Shown here in pieces: positions 16,450-23,921 of a stretch of 64,000 nt of DNA. Both the position numbers and the translations under genes were made by a program. Source of the DNA: Protaetiibacter mangrovi (GTDB taxonomy: Bacteria; Actinomycetota; Actinomycetes; Actinomycetales; Microbacteriaceae). Below the pieces are notes generated by a model. The model worked only from the letters and a program-made list of their open reading frames with translations, made no database searches and was not told the DNA's origin. Location: NCBI RefSeq assembly GCF_024752305.1, contig NZ_JANTHX010000005.1, forward strand, positions 213,050-277,049, given 5' to 3'. How positions within the stretch are numbered: position 1 is the stretch's first letter; each line of letters starts with the position of its first letter.

Positions 16450-17073
16450 ATGCGTCACACCCCCCACTACCTGCTGACCGACGTCGACGAGGTCAAGCGC
16501 CTGGTGCGCCAGAACCCGTGGACCACCTACGTGTCGCACACCGCGGACGGGCTCGTCGCATCCCACTACGCGACACTGCTCGAGGAGACCGACGACGACA
16601 GCATCTCGCTCGTGTCGCACTTCGGGCGACCCGACGAGGTCGCCCACGAGCTGGGCCGGCACGAGATGCTCGTCATCGTGCAGGGCGCGCACGGCTACAT
16701 CTCGCCCGGCTGGTACGCCGAGGGCGACTTCATCCCCACCTGGAACCACGTGACCGCCCACCTCTGGGGCGTTCCCGAGATCCTGTCGGCGGAGGAGAAC
16801 TTCCGCATCCTGCACCGCCTGGTCGACCACTTCGAGGAGCGCATGCCCGCACCGCGATCGCTGCACATCGACGAGGCGTACGCCGAGCGCGTCGCCAAGG
16901 GCACCGTCGGCCTGCGCATCCGGGTCACCCGCTTCGACGCCCGCGCGAAGCTCAGCCAGAACAAGCCCGACGAGGTGCGCGCCACGATCATCGACGCGCT
17001 CGCGGGCGACGGGCCGTACGCGCACCCGGGGCTCGCCGACGAGATGCGCCGCGCCGAGGACCGCCGCGCGTGA
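16450..17073 (+). CDS. FMN-binding negative transcriptional regulator (PaiB-like)
   Basis: A 207-residue flavin-reductase-like split-barrel protein of the PaiB family. The N-terminus MRHTPHYLLTDVDEVKRLVRQNPWTTYVS and the segment SPGWYAEGDFIPTWNHVTAHLWG are typical. In Bacillus, PaiB affects sporulation and protease genes, but direct DNA binding is poorly documented for the family. A gaggag site lies before the ATG. It follows the glycosylase gene by 31 bases and probably belongs to the same transcript. The 128-bp palindromic element begins 12 bases after the stop. Confidence 0.88.
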   Translation: MRHTPHYLLTDVDEVKRLVRQNPWTTYVSHTADGLVASHYATLLEETDDDSISLVSHFGRPDEVAHELGRHEMLVIVQGAHGYISPGWYAEGDFIPTWNHVTAHLWGVPEILSAEENFRILHRLVDHFEERMPAPRSLHIDEAYAERVAKGTVGLRIRVTRFDARAKLSQNKPDEVRATIIDALAGDGPYAHPGLADEMRRAEDRRA

Positions 17074-17085
17074 CGGGTCGGTTCA

Positions 17086-17213
17086 TCCCAAATCAAGGAG
17101 TCGAGCAACCCGAGTCAAGGAGTCGGGTGGCCCGGGAGGCGTCTCCCGCCACAGGAGGGCACATCCGTCACACCGTGTCCTTGATATGGGTTGCTCGACT
17201 CCTTGATTCGGGA
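17086..17213. repeat. 128-bp inverted-repeat element, copy A
   Basis: Two 36-bp arms (17086-17121 and 17178-17213) are imperfect inverted repeats around a 56-bp centre. Each arm holds two copies of a 13-mer close to CCCGAATCAAGGA, 22 bp apart, separated by STCGAGCAA. A second copy with the same lengths lies at 18809-18936. The centres do not match. It may be a MITE-like element, a REP-type palindrome or a long terminator hairpin. Confidence 0.85.
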
Positions 17214-17278
17214 TCCGGGTCGGTGCCCGGCCGCGCTACGGGTCGGCGTGTGCGCTGCGGTGCGGGATCGGAGAGCGG

Positions 17279-18760
17279 ATGACGGGGTTGCTGCTGACCG
17301 GCGCGCGGGTCGTCGACGCCCTCGGCACCGCATCCGAGCCCGTCGACGTGCTGCTGCGCGACGGGCGGATCGCGGGCGTCGGGCCCGGGCTCGACGGCGA
17401 GGGTGCCGAGCGCGTGCCGCTCGACGGGCGCTACCTCATGCCGGGGCTGTGGGACGGCCACGTGCACGTGGGCCAGTGGGCGGCGGTGTCGCGGCGGCTC
17501 GACCTCTCGGGCGCGCGTTCCGCGGCCGAGGCCGCGGCGCTCGTGCGCGCCCGCGTCGACGCCGGCTGGGACGCGTCCGAGGTGCTGCTGGGCTACGGCT
17601 TCCGCGACGCGCTCTGGCCGGATGCGCCGAGCGCCGAGCTGCTCGAGGTCGGAGCCGTCGCCGTCGCGCTCGTCTCCGGCGACGTGCACACCGTGTGGGC
17701 GAACCGGGCGCTGCTCGCACGCATGGGGCTGCCCGCCGACGCGTGGTGGCTCAACGAGCAGGCGGCGTTCGACCTCAACGTGCGGCTGTCCGCGGTGGAC
17801 GAGCCGATGCTCGACCGCTGGGTGGCGGATGCGGCGCGCGCCGCCGCCGCCCGGGGGGTGACGGGCATCGTCGACCTCGAGATGGGCGGCGCCGTCGAGG
17901 CCTGGGGCCGCCGCGCGGCCGCCGGCCTGCGCGCGCTCCGGGTGCGGGCGGGCGTCTACCCGGTCGATCGCGACCGCGTGGCGTCGAGCGGCCTGCGCTC
18001 GGGCGACGCCGTGCCGGGAACCGGCGGTCTCGCGACGGTCGGCTGGTTCAAGCTCTTCACCGACGGCGCGCTCAACTCGCGCACCGCGTGGTGCGTCGAC
18101 CCGTATCCGGACAGCGGGAGCCGGGGGCTGCCCACCTACGCCGACGCCGAGCTGATCGCCGTCGCACGCGACGCGCTGGCCGTGGGGCTCGTGCCGACCA
18201 TCCATGCGATCGGCGACCGCGCCGTCACCCAGGCGCTCGACGCGTTCGCGGCGCTCGCCGTGCCGGCATCCGCGGGGCTCCCACCGCGCATCGAGCACGC
18301 GCAGCTCGTGCTGCCGGGCGACGTTCCGCGGTTCGCGGAGCTCGGCGTCCACGCGAGCGTGCAGCCCGAGCACGCGATGGACGACCGCGACGTCGCCGAC
18401 CACCACTGGGCGGGCCGCACCGACCGGGCGTTCGCCTATCGGGCGCTCGTCGAGGCGGGCGCCGCGCTCGAACTCGGCTCGGACGCGCCGGTCGCGCCGC
18501 TCGACCCGTGGGCGACGCTCGCCGCCGCCGTCACGCGCTCACGCGACGGGCGCGCGCCGTGGCATCCGGAACAGGCGCTTCCTCTCGCGGATGCGCTGCG
18601 CGCCTCGTGGGGCGGCGTCGCGGGGGTCGCGGTCGGCGGTCGCGCCGATCTGACGGTGCTCGACGCGGATCCGCACGCCGTCGAACCGGATGCCCTGCGC
18701 ACCCTGCCGGTGCACGCGACCCTCGTCGCGGGCGTCCGCACCCACGGCCCCGACGCCTGA
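17279..18760 (+). CDS. Amidohydrolase (YtcJ-like, amidohydrolase family 3)
   Basis: A 493-residue metal-dependent hydrolase with a TIM-barrel fold. The metal site HVH is at about residues 61-63 in MPGLWDGHVHVGQW. A catalytic Lys lies in GWFKLFTDGALNSRTAW, and later metal ligands in TIHAIGDRAV, RIEHAQLV and the Asp of LGSDAPV. Family members hydrolyse N-acyl or cyclic amide compounds, but the substrate here is unknown. There is no signal peptide. The gene is bracketed by two copies of a 128-bp inverted-repeat element, about 65 bp before its start and 48 bp after its stop. Confidence 0.9.
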   Translation: MTGLLLTGARVVDALGTASEPVDVLLRDGRIAGVGPGLDGEGAERVPLDGRYLMPGLWDGHVHVGQWAAVSRRLDLSGARSAAEAAALVRARVDAGWDASEVLLGYGFRDALWPDAPSAELLEVGAVAVALVSGDVHTVWANRALLARMGLPADAWWLNEQAAFDLNVRLSAVDEPMLDRWVADAARAAAARGVTGIVDLEMGGAVEAWGRRAAAGLRALRVRAGVYPVDRDRVASSGLRSGDAVPGTGGLATVGWFKLFTDGALNSRTAWCVDPYPDSGSRGLPTYADAELIAVARDALAVGLVPTIHAIGDRAVTQALDAFAALAVPASAGLPPRIEHAQLVLPGDVPRFAELGVHASVQPEHAMDDRDVADHHWAGRTDRAFAYRALVEAGAALELGSDAPVAPLDPWATLAAAVTRSRDGRAPWHPEQALPLADALRASWGGVAGVAVGGRADLTVLDADPHAVEPDALRTLPVHATLVAGVRTHGPDA

Positions 18761-18808
18761 CGCCGCTCACCGGACCCGTCGGCCCCCGCTCAGGTCGGCA
18801 TCCGTTCA

Positions 18809-18936
18809 TCCCGAATCAAGGACTCGAGCAACCCGAATCAAGGACGCCGACTCGCCGACTCGCCTCAGGAGTCGACGCAGGCCACACCCGCCACGCGGGC
18901 TCCTTGATTTCGGTTGCTCGAGTCCTTGATTCGGGA
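18809..18936. repeat. 128-bp inverted-repeat element, copy B
   Basis: The arms are 18809-18844 and 18901-18936, with a 56-bp centre. The left arm holds two exact copies of CCCGAATCAAGGA at 18810 and 18832, and the right arm holds near copies inverted. Arm sequences match copy A at most positions; the centre does not. It sits between the stops of the amidohydrolase and dps genes, so it could also act as a two-way terminator. Confidence 0.85.
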
Positions 18937-18981
18937 CGGAGGAACCCGGGATGCGGGGGCCCCGGGCGCCGGAGCGGGGCG

Positions 18982-19476
18982 CTACTTCGTCGCGACGTGC
19001 GCGAAGAGGAACCAGCGGTCCTTGTCGAGGCCGTTCGCGATCTCGATGGCGATGTCCTGCGACGGCAGATCGAGCTCGTCGAGCTCCTCCACCGCGGTGC
19101 GCACGAGCGCGAGGGTCGCGTCGATCTGAGCGATGACGGCGGCGATCGTGGCGTCGGACTGCTGGAACCCGTCGGCGAGGGCCGGGGTGGTCGTCTTGTC
19201 GGCGATCGTCTGGATGCGCGCGTCGACCGGCAGGCCGAGGGCCACGATCCGCTCGGCGGCGAGGTCCGCCCAGGCGTGAGCGTGGTCGACGAGGACGTCG
19301 AGGAACTCGTGCACGCCGATGAAGTTGGCGCCGCGCACGTGCCAGTGCGCCTGCTTGCCGTCCACGGCGAGAGCCTGCAGGTTCACGACGACGGGGCTGA
19401 GGAACTGGGCGACTCCGGCACTGACATCCGGGTCGAGCGAGGTCGTGGGGATGGTCTTGGTCTTGGCGTCGGTCAT
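18982..19476 (-). CDS. dps: Dps-family ferritin-like DNA-binding protein
   Basis: A 164-residue Dps mini-ferritin that stores iron and shields DNA from oxidation. The intersubunit ferroxidase ligands are visible in AHWHVRGANFIGVHEFLDVLVDHAHAW and DLAAERI. A frame extends 19 residues further upstream, but ATG at 19476 has gaggag upstream and gives the normal family length. The N-terminal tail is short with a few Lys, so DNA binding may be weak. It lies just downstream of the DevRS genes on the same strand, with its own promoter region of about 120 bp. Confidence 0.93.
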   Translation of the reverse strand: MTDAKTKTIPTTSLDPDVSAGVAQFLSPVVVNLQALAVDGKQAHWHVRGANFIGVHEFLDVLVDHAHAWADLAAERIVALGLPVDARIQTIADKTTTPALADGFQQSDATIAAVIAQIDATLALVRTAVEELDELDLPSQDIAIEIANGLDKDRWFLFAHVATK

Positions 19477-19599
19477 GATCGCGTCTCCTCTCGGCCGGTC
19501 GTGCCGGCCTTCGTCTGATTCAACGGTACTCACGCGCGCGCATTCCGCAACGAAGATGAGGCTGGCCTGACCGGGGGTTGACGCGGGGAGGTCGGCGCG

Positions 19600-20220
19600 C
19601 TACCTGCGGTGCTCGAGGCCGTAGACGGCGGCCTGCGTGCGCCGCTCCATGCCGAGCTTGGCGAGCAGCCCCGACACGTAGTTCTTGACGGTCTTCTCGG
19701 CGAGTCCCAGGCGCTCGCCGATCTGCCGGTTGGTGAGCCCCTCGGTGATGAGGTCGAGCACCTGGCGCTCGCGCAGCGTCAGGCCCGGCTCGTCGCCGTG
19801 GGGTGCGGCGAACGAGCGGGCGACGCTCTCGCTGACCTTCGTCGAGAGCAGGGTGCCGCCCGCGGCGACCTTGCGCACGCCCTCGACGAGACCGCGGGCG
19901 CGGATGTCCTTCAGCACGTATCCGGATGCGCCCGCGAGCACCGCGGAGCGGCTCGCCTCGTCGTCGTCGTACGCGGTGAGCATGAGGCAGCGCACCTCGG
20001 GGAGCGCCGATCGGATCGCCCGGCACAGCTCGATGCCGTCGCCGTCGGGAAGGCGCACGTCGAGCACCACGACGTCGGGTCTCGTGACCTCGATCTTGGC
20101 CAGCGTGCCGCGCACCTGCCCGGATTCGCCGACCACCTGCAGGTCGCGCTCGGCGTCGATGAGGTCGGCGATGCCGCGGCGCACGATCTCGTGGTCGTCG
20201 ACGAGGAAGACACGGGTCAC
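19600..20220 (-). CDS. devR: DevR/DosR-like NarL-family response regulator
   Basis: A 206-residue two-component regulator. The receiver domain has the acidic pair Asp8-Asp9, phosphoacceptor Asp54 (VLDVRLPDG), Thr82 and Lys104, the same numbering as mycobacterial DosR. A LuxR-type HTH follows (LTLRERQVLDLITEGLTNRQIGERLGLAEKTVKNYVSGLL). The GTG start overlaps the kinase stop in GTGA (20217-20220). DosR-type regulators switch on dormancy genes under hypoxia or NO. Candidate targets here are usp and cydABDC, each with a DevR-like box upstream. The symbol is given by similarity in sequence and context. Confidence 0.88.
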   Translation of the reverse strand: MTRVFLVDDHEIVRRGIADLIDAERDLQVVGESGQVRGTLAKIEVTRPDVVVLDVRLPDGDGIELCRAIRSALPEVRCLMLTAYDDDEASRSAVLAGASGYVLKDIRARGLVEGVRKVAAGGTLLSTKVSESVARSFAAPHGDEPGLTLRERQVLDLITEGLTNRQIGERLGLAEKTVKNYVSGLLAKLGMERRTQAAVYGLEHRR

Positions 20221-21866
20221 GGGGTGCTCCTGTCGGATCCGGGGGTCGCGGGCGATGAGACGGGTGCGCTCCAGCGTGCGCGGGTGCCGCCCCCGGGTCG
20301 TGGCCCGAGCTCGAAGCCGCCGCCGCGCAGTCGGGCGCGTTCCTCGAGGTTACGCGTTCCCGAGGCCCGGCGTGCCCCCTCGGGCAGGCCCACGCCGTCG
20401 TCGTCGACGGTCACCACGACCAGGTCGTCGTCCACCGACACCGCGACCTCGACCCGGGACGCGTCGGCGTGCCGTGCCGCGTTCGCGAGGCACTCCCGGG
20501 CGACCGCGAGCACGTCGTCGGCCAGCTCGCCGGAGACGAGCAGGTCGACCGGGCCGGCGAAGGTCACGAGCGGCGGGTTCGCGAGCCCGGGGGCCGCATC
20601 CGTGGCGATGTCGAGCAGCCGGTGCCGCAGCCGCCCCTCGCCTCCGGTGCGCGGGGCGAGCGCGAAGATCGCGGTGCGGATCTCGCCGATCGCCGCGTCG
20701 ATGGCGTCGACCTGGGCGGCGATCGCCTCGGCGGCGCCGGGGTTGCGGGCGCCGACCGCCTGCAGGGCGAGCCCGGTTCCGAACAGCCGCTGGATGACGT
20801 GGTCGTGCAGGTCGCGCGCGATGCGCGACCGGTCCTCGACGAGTGCGAGGCGCGCACGGTCGGAGCGACCCCGGGTCAGCTCGATCGCGATGCCCGCCTG
20901 CTGGGCGAACTCGGATGCCATGGCGCGCTCGGCGTCGCTGAAGCGCGGGGCGTCGGCCCGGCGGTAGACGGTGAGGGCGCCGAGCACGACCTCGCCCGCG
21001 CGCACCGGCAGCGCCATCGCGGCGCTCGGCCCGTCGCGCAGCACCGACTCGCCGGGTTCGCCCGACTCGGTGGAGGCGATGGAGCCCGAGGCGATCGCGC
21101 GCCCCGAGAGCGTGCCGTCCGCGGGGTAGCGGCGCCCGACGAGCTCCTCGGCGCCGACGCCGCGGGCGGTGTCGACGCGCAGCATCGGCACCCCGTCGTC
21201 GTCGCCCGCCGCGACGATCACGCACACCAGCTCGCTGTCGATGACCGAGGCGACGCGCTCGGCGAGCACCGCGAGCACGTCGACGGTGTCCTCCGACAGC
21301 AGCGCCGCGGTGACCTCGGCGAGGGCGGTCGACCAGCGCTCCCGGCGCACCTGCTCGTCGAAGAGCCGGGCGTTCTCGATCGCGATGGCCGCGACGCTCG
21401 CGAGCGAGCCGACGAGGCGCTCGTCCTCGTCGGTGAACTCCGGTCCGCCGTCGCGGCCCGTCAGGTAGAGGTTGCCGAAGACGCGCTCGCGCACCCGGAT
21501 CGGCACGCCGAGGAACGCATCCATGTGGGGGTGGTGCGCGGGGAACCCGACCGAGCGCGCGTCGGCGGACAGGTGGGGCAGCCGGATCGGCTCGCCCGTG
21601 TCGATGACGGCGCCCAGGATGCCGTGCCCCTCGGGGAGGTGGCCGATCGCGCTCACCTCGTCGTCCGTCATGCCGACGTGCACGAACTGCTCGAGCCCCC
21701 CGTCGGGCGAGATGACCCCGAGCGCCCCCCAGCGCGCGTCGACCAGCTCGACGGCAGCCTCGACGATGCGCTCGAGCACGTTCGCCAGCTCGAGCTCGCC
21801 GACCACGTCGGGCACCGCCTCGAGCAGGCGGCGCATCCGCTCGGCGCGGGCGTCCGGGTCAGGCAT
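20217..21866 (-). CDS. devS: DevS/DosS-like GAF-domain sensor histidine kinase
   Basis: A 549-residue cytosolic kinase with two GAF domains (about residues 20-160 and 175-325), a HisKA_3 dimerisation domain with phospho-His344 in ARDLHDHVIQRLFGTGLALQ, and an HATPase domain (CLANAARHADASRV, DDDGVGLPEG). In GAF-A the segment SVGFPAHHPHMDAFLGVP aligns with the mycobacterial DosS region holding haem ligand His149; His102 is the equivalent here. It is therefore probably a haem-based O2, NO or CO sensor. It is coupled to devR through GTGA. Haem binding is inferred from one aligned histidine. Confidence 0.88.
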   Translation of the reverse strand: MPDPDARAERMRRLLEAVPDVVGELELANVLERIVEAAVELVDARWGALGVISPDGGLEQFVHVGMTDDEVSAIGHLPEGHGILGAVIDTGEPIRLPHLSADARSVGFPAHHPHMDAFLGVPIRVRERVFGNLYLTGRDGGPEFTDEDERLVGSLASVAAIAIENARLFDEQVRRERWSTALAEVTAALLSEDTVDVLAVLAERVASVIDSELVCVIVAAGDDDGVPMLRVDTARGVGAEELVGRRYPADGTLSGRAIASGSIASTESGEPGESVLRDGPSAAMALPVRAGEVVLGALTVYRRADAPRFSDAERAMASEFAQQAGIAIELTRGRSDRARLALVEDRSRIARDLHDHVIQRLFGTGLALQAVGARNPGAAEAIAAQVDAIDAAIGEIRTAIFALAPRTGGEGRLRHRLLDIATDAAPGLANPPLVTFAGPVDLLVSGELADDVLAVARECLANAARHADASRVEVAVSVDDDLVVVTVDDDGVGLPEGARRASGTRNLEERARLRGGGFELGPRPGGGTRARWSAPVSSPATPGSDRSTP

Positions 21867-21911
21867 GTCATCAGTCTCGCAGCACCCGGCCCCCGGGTGG
21901 GGAGACGCTCG

Positions 21912-21927
21912 CGGGACCTAGGACCCG
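21912..21927. promoter_or_regulatory. Candidate DevR box between devS and usp
   Basis: CGGGACCTAGGACCCG is a near-palindrome (two of 16 positions break symmetry). It resembles the DevR/DosR boxes of actinobacteria, whose core is GGGAC...GTCCC or GGCCC. It lies 36 bp before usp and 46 bp before devS, so it could control both divergent units. Confidence 0.5.
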
Positions 21928-21962
21928 TGCCCCTCCCGCGCGCGGGTGCGAGTCTCGACCGT

Positions 21963-22775
21963 ATGACCGGCACCGCGCGCTACGTCGTCGCCGTCGACGG
22001 CTCGGCGCCGTCGGAGGCGGCGCTCGCCTGGGCGGCACGACATGCGCGCCGCGACGGGGCGCCGCTGCTGCTCGTGCACGTCGTCGACCCCGAGCAGAAC
22101 ATGAGCGGGCTCGAGGAGCTCGACGCGGTCGAGTCGGCGGGGGAGGGGCTCCTGCGCGAGGCGGCGGCCCGGGTGCGCACGGCGCGTCCCGGCCTCGAGG
22201 TCGCGACCGAGCTGCTGAGCGGGGTGCCGGTGTGGTCGGTGGCCGACCTCGCGACGGGCGAGGACACCCTCGTCGTCGGAACCGGCAAGACCGGCTACGT
22301 CTCGGGGCGGATGCTGGGCTCGCGCTCGGTGCAGTTCGCGCTCGCGGCCCGCTGCACCGTCGCCGTCGTGCCGGCGGTCGACCCGCGGTTCCGTGAGGGG
22401 GTCGTCGCGGGCATCGACCGCGTCGAGACGGCCGCCGAGCTCGGGCGCCGTGCGGCACGCGAGGCCGCCGATCGCGGGATGCGGCTCACGCTCATCCACG
22501 CGGTCCCGTCGGAGGCGGTGCACGCCGCGCGCGGCGACGCCGAGAGCCCGCTCGTGATCGCGGCGGATGCCGCCCGCGGGATCGAGGGGGTGCTCGAGAT
22601 CCGCTCCCGCCTCTCGACCCGCCCGCCCGCCGAGGCGCTGCTCGACGCCTCGCGGGGCGCGGCCCTGCTCGTGGTCGGTCCGGGGTGGATCGGCGACGTC
22701 CGCTCGCCCCTCGGCACCACCCTGCACGCCGTGCTGCTCAACGCCAACGCACCCGTGCTGGTGGTGCGCCCCTAG
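21963..22775 (+). CDS. Universal stress protein with two Usp domains
   Basis: A 270-residue tandem UspA protein. The first domain starts YVVAVDGSAPSEAALAWAARHA (residues 6-27). The second ends GPGWIGDVRSPLGTTLHAVLLNANAPVLVV. The glycine-rich nucleotide-binding loops are present but imperfect in the first domain (GTGKTGYVSGRMLGS). Two-domain Usps are a hallmark of the mycobacterial dormancy regulon. The ATG at 21963 is chosen over a much longer frame that runs antisense to devS. It is divergent from devS across the candidate DevR box. Confidence 0.92.
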   Translation: MTGTARYVVAVDGSAPSEAALAWAARHARRDGAPLLLVHVVDPEQNMSGLEELDAVESAGEGLLREAAARVRTARPGLEVATELLSGVPVWSVADLATGEDTLVVGTGKTGYVSGRMLGSRSVQFALAARCTVAVVPAVDPRFREGVVAGIDRVETAAELGRRAAREAADRGMRLTLIHAVPSEAVHAARGDAESPLVIAADAARGIEGVLEIRSRLSTRPPAEALLDASRGAALLVVGPGWIGDVRSPLGTTLHAVLLNANAPVLVVRP

Positions 22776-22778
22776 CGT

Positions 22779-23921
22779 TCAGACGGCGGCGTCGACCGCC
22801 GCCCGGGTCTCGCGGGCGATCTCGAGCTCCTCGGCGGTCGGCACCACGAGCACGGCGGCGGGCGAGCCGGTCGGCGAGATGGCCCGCGGGTCGCCGGAGC
22901 GGGCCTCGTTGAGCGCGGGGTCGACGGCGAGCCCCAGGAACCCGAGCCCCGCGACGGCCCGGCGCCGGATGTAGGACGAGTTCTCGCCGACGCCGGCGGT
23001 GAACACGAGCGCGTCGATGCCGCCGAGCTCGGCCGCGTAGGCGCCGATGTAGTGCCGCACGCGGTGCACGTAGACGTCGAGCGCGTGCGCGGCGAGCTGG
23101 TCGCCCGACTCCGCCGCCGCCACCAGCTCGCGCATGTCGCTGCGGCCGGAGAGCCCGAGCAGGCCGGAGCGCTTGTTGAGCAGCTCGTCGAGCTGCGCGG
23201 TCGTGTAGCCGTGCTCGCGCGCCAGGTAGAGCGGGATGGCGGGGTCGATGTCGCCCGAGCGGGTGCCCATGACGAGCCCCTCGAGCGGCGTCATCCCCAT
23301 CGAGGTGTCGACGGAGCGGCCGCCCTGCACCGCGCAGGCCGAGGCGCCGTTGCCGAGGTGCAGCACCACGAGCTTGAGCTCCGGGTCGCCCGCGCGGCCG
23401 AGCGTCCCCGCGGCGACGCGCGACACGTAGCGATAGGAGGTGCCGTGGAATCCGAAGCGCCGGATGCGGGTGCGCGCGGCCACCTCGGCGTCGATCGCGT
23501 AGTCGCGGGCGGCGGGCGTGATGGTGGCGTGGAAGGCGGTGTCGAACACGGCGACGTGCGGCAGCTCCGGAAGGGCCGCTCGCGCGGCGCGGATGCCGGC
23601 GAGACCCGGAGGGTTGTGCAGGGGCGCGAGGTCGGCGAGCGCCTCGATCTCGCGCTCGACGGCGTCGTCGATGACGGTCGCCTGCACGAAGCGGGTGCCG
23701 CCGTGCACGATCCGGTGGCCGACGGCGTCGATCGGCACGCCCGCGAGCTCCGCGAGCACCACCGCGAGCCCCGCGGCGTGGTCGGGGGTCTCCGACCCGG
23801 CGACACCGATCCGCTCGACGAGCCCCGAGGCGTGCACCTCGCCGCTGCCCACGTCGAGCACCTGGTACTTGATCGAGCTCGACCCCACGTTGAGCACGAA
23901 GACCGTGCGGATGCCGCTCAC
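22779..23921 (-). CDS. ackA: Acetate kinase
   Basis: A 380-residue ASKHA-fold kinase that converts acetyl phosphate and ADP to acetate and ATP. The first phosphate loop is VLNVGSSSIKYQV at residues 9-21. Further signatures are HRIVHGG, FDTAFHATI, FHGTSYRYV and VLHLGNGASACAV. The start is GTG at 23921, overlapping the pta stop in GTGA (23918-23921). With Pta it makes ATP by overflow or fermentative acetate formation, which suits low-oxygen conditions. Its stop lies 3 bp from the convergent usp stop. Confidence 0.96.
   Translation of the reverse strand: MSGIRTVFVLNVGSSSIKYQVLDVGSGEVHASGLVERIGVAGSETPDHAAGLAVVLAELAGVPIDAVGHRIVHGGTRFVQATVIDDAVEREIEALADLAPLHNPPGLAGIRAARAALPELPHVAVFDTAFHATITPAARDYAIDAEVAARTRIRRFGFHGTSYRYVSRVAAGTLGRAGDPELKLVVLHLGNGASACAVQGGRSVDTSMGMTPLEGLVMGTRSGDIDPAIPLYLAREHGYTTAQLDELLNKRSGLLGLSGRSDMRELVAAAESGDQLAAHALDVYVHRVRHYIGAYAAELGGIDALVFTAGVGENSSYIRRRAVAGLGFLGLAVDPALNEARSGDPRAISPTGSPAAVLVVPTAEELEIARETRAAVDAAV

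Noticed and set aside
17086-18936. Amidohydrolase with flanking repeats read as an insertion sequence or transposon
   Set aside because: No transposase is encoded, and the product is a clear amidohydrolase. The arms may still be mobile, so this is reported only as a repeat pair.
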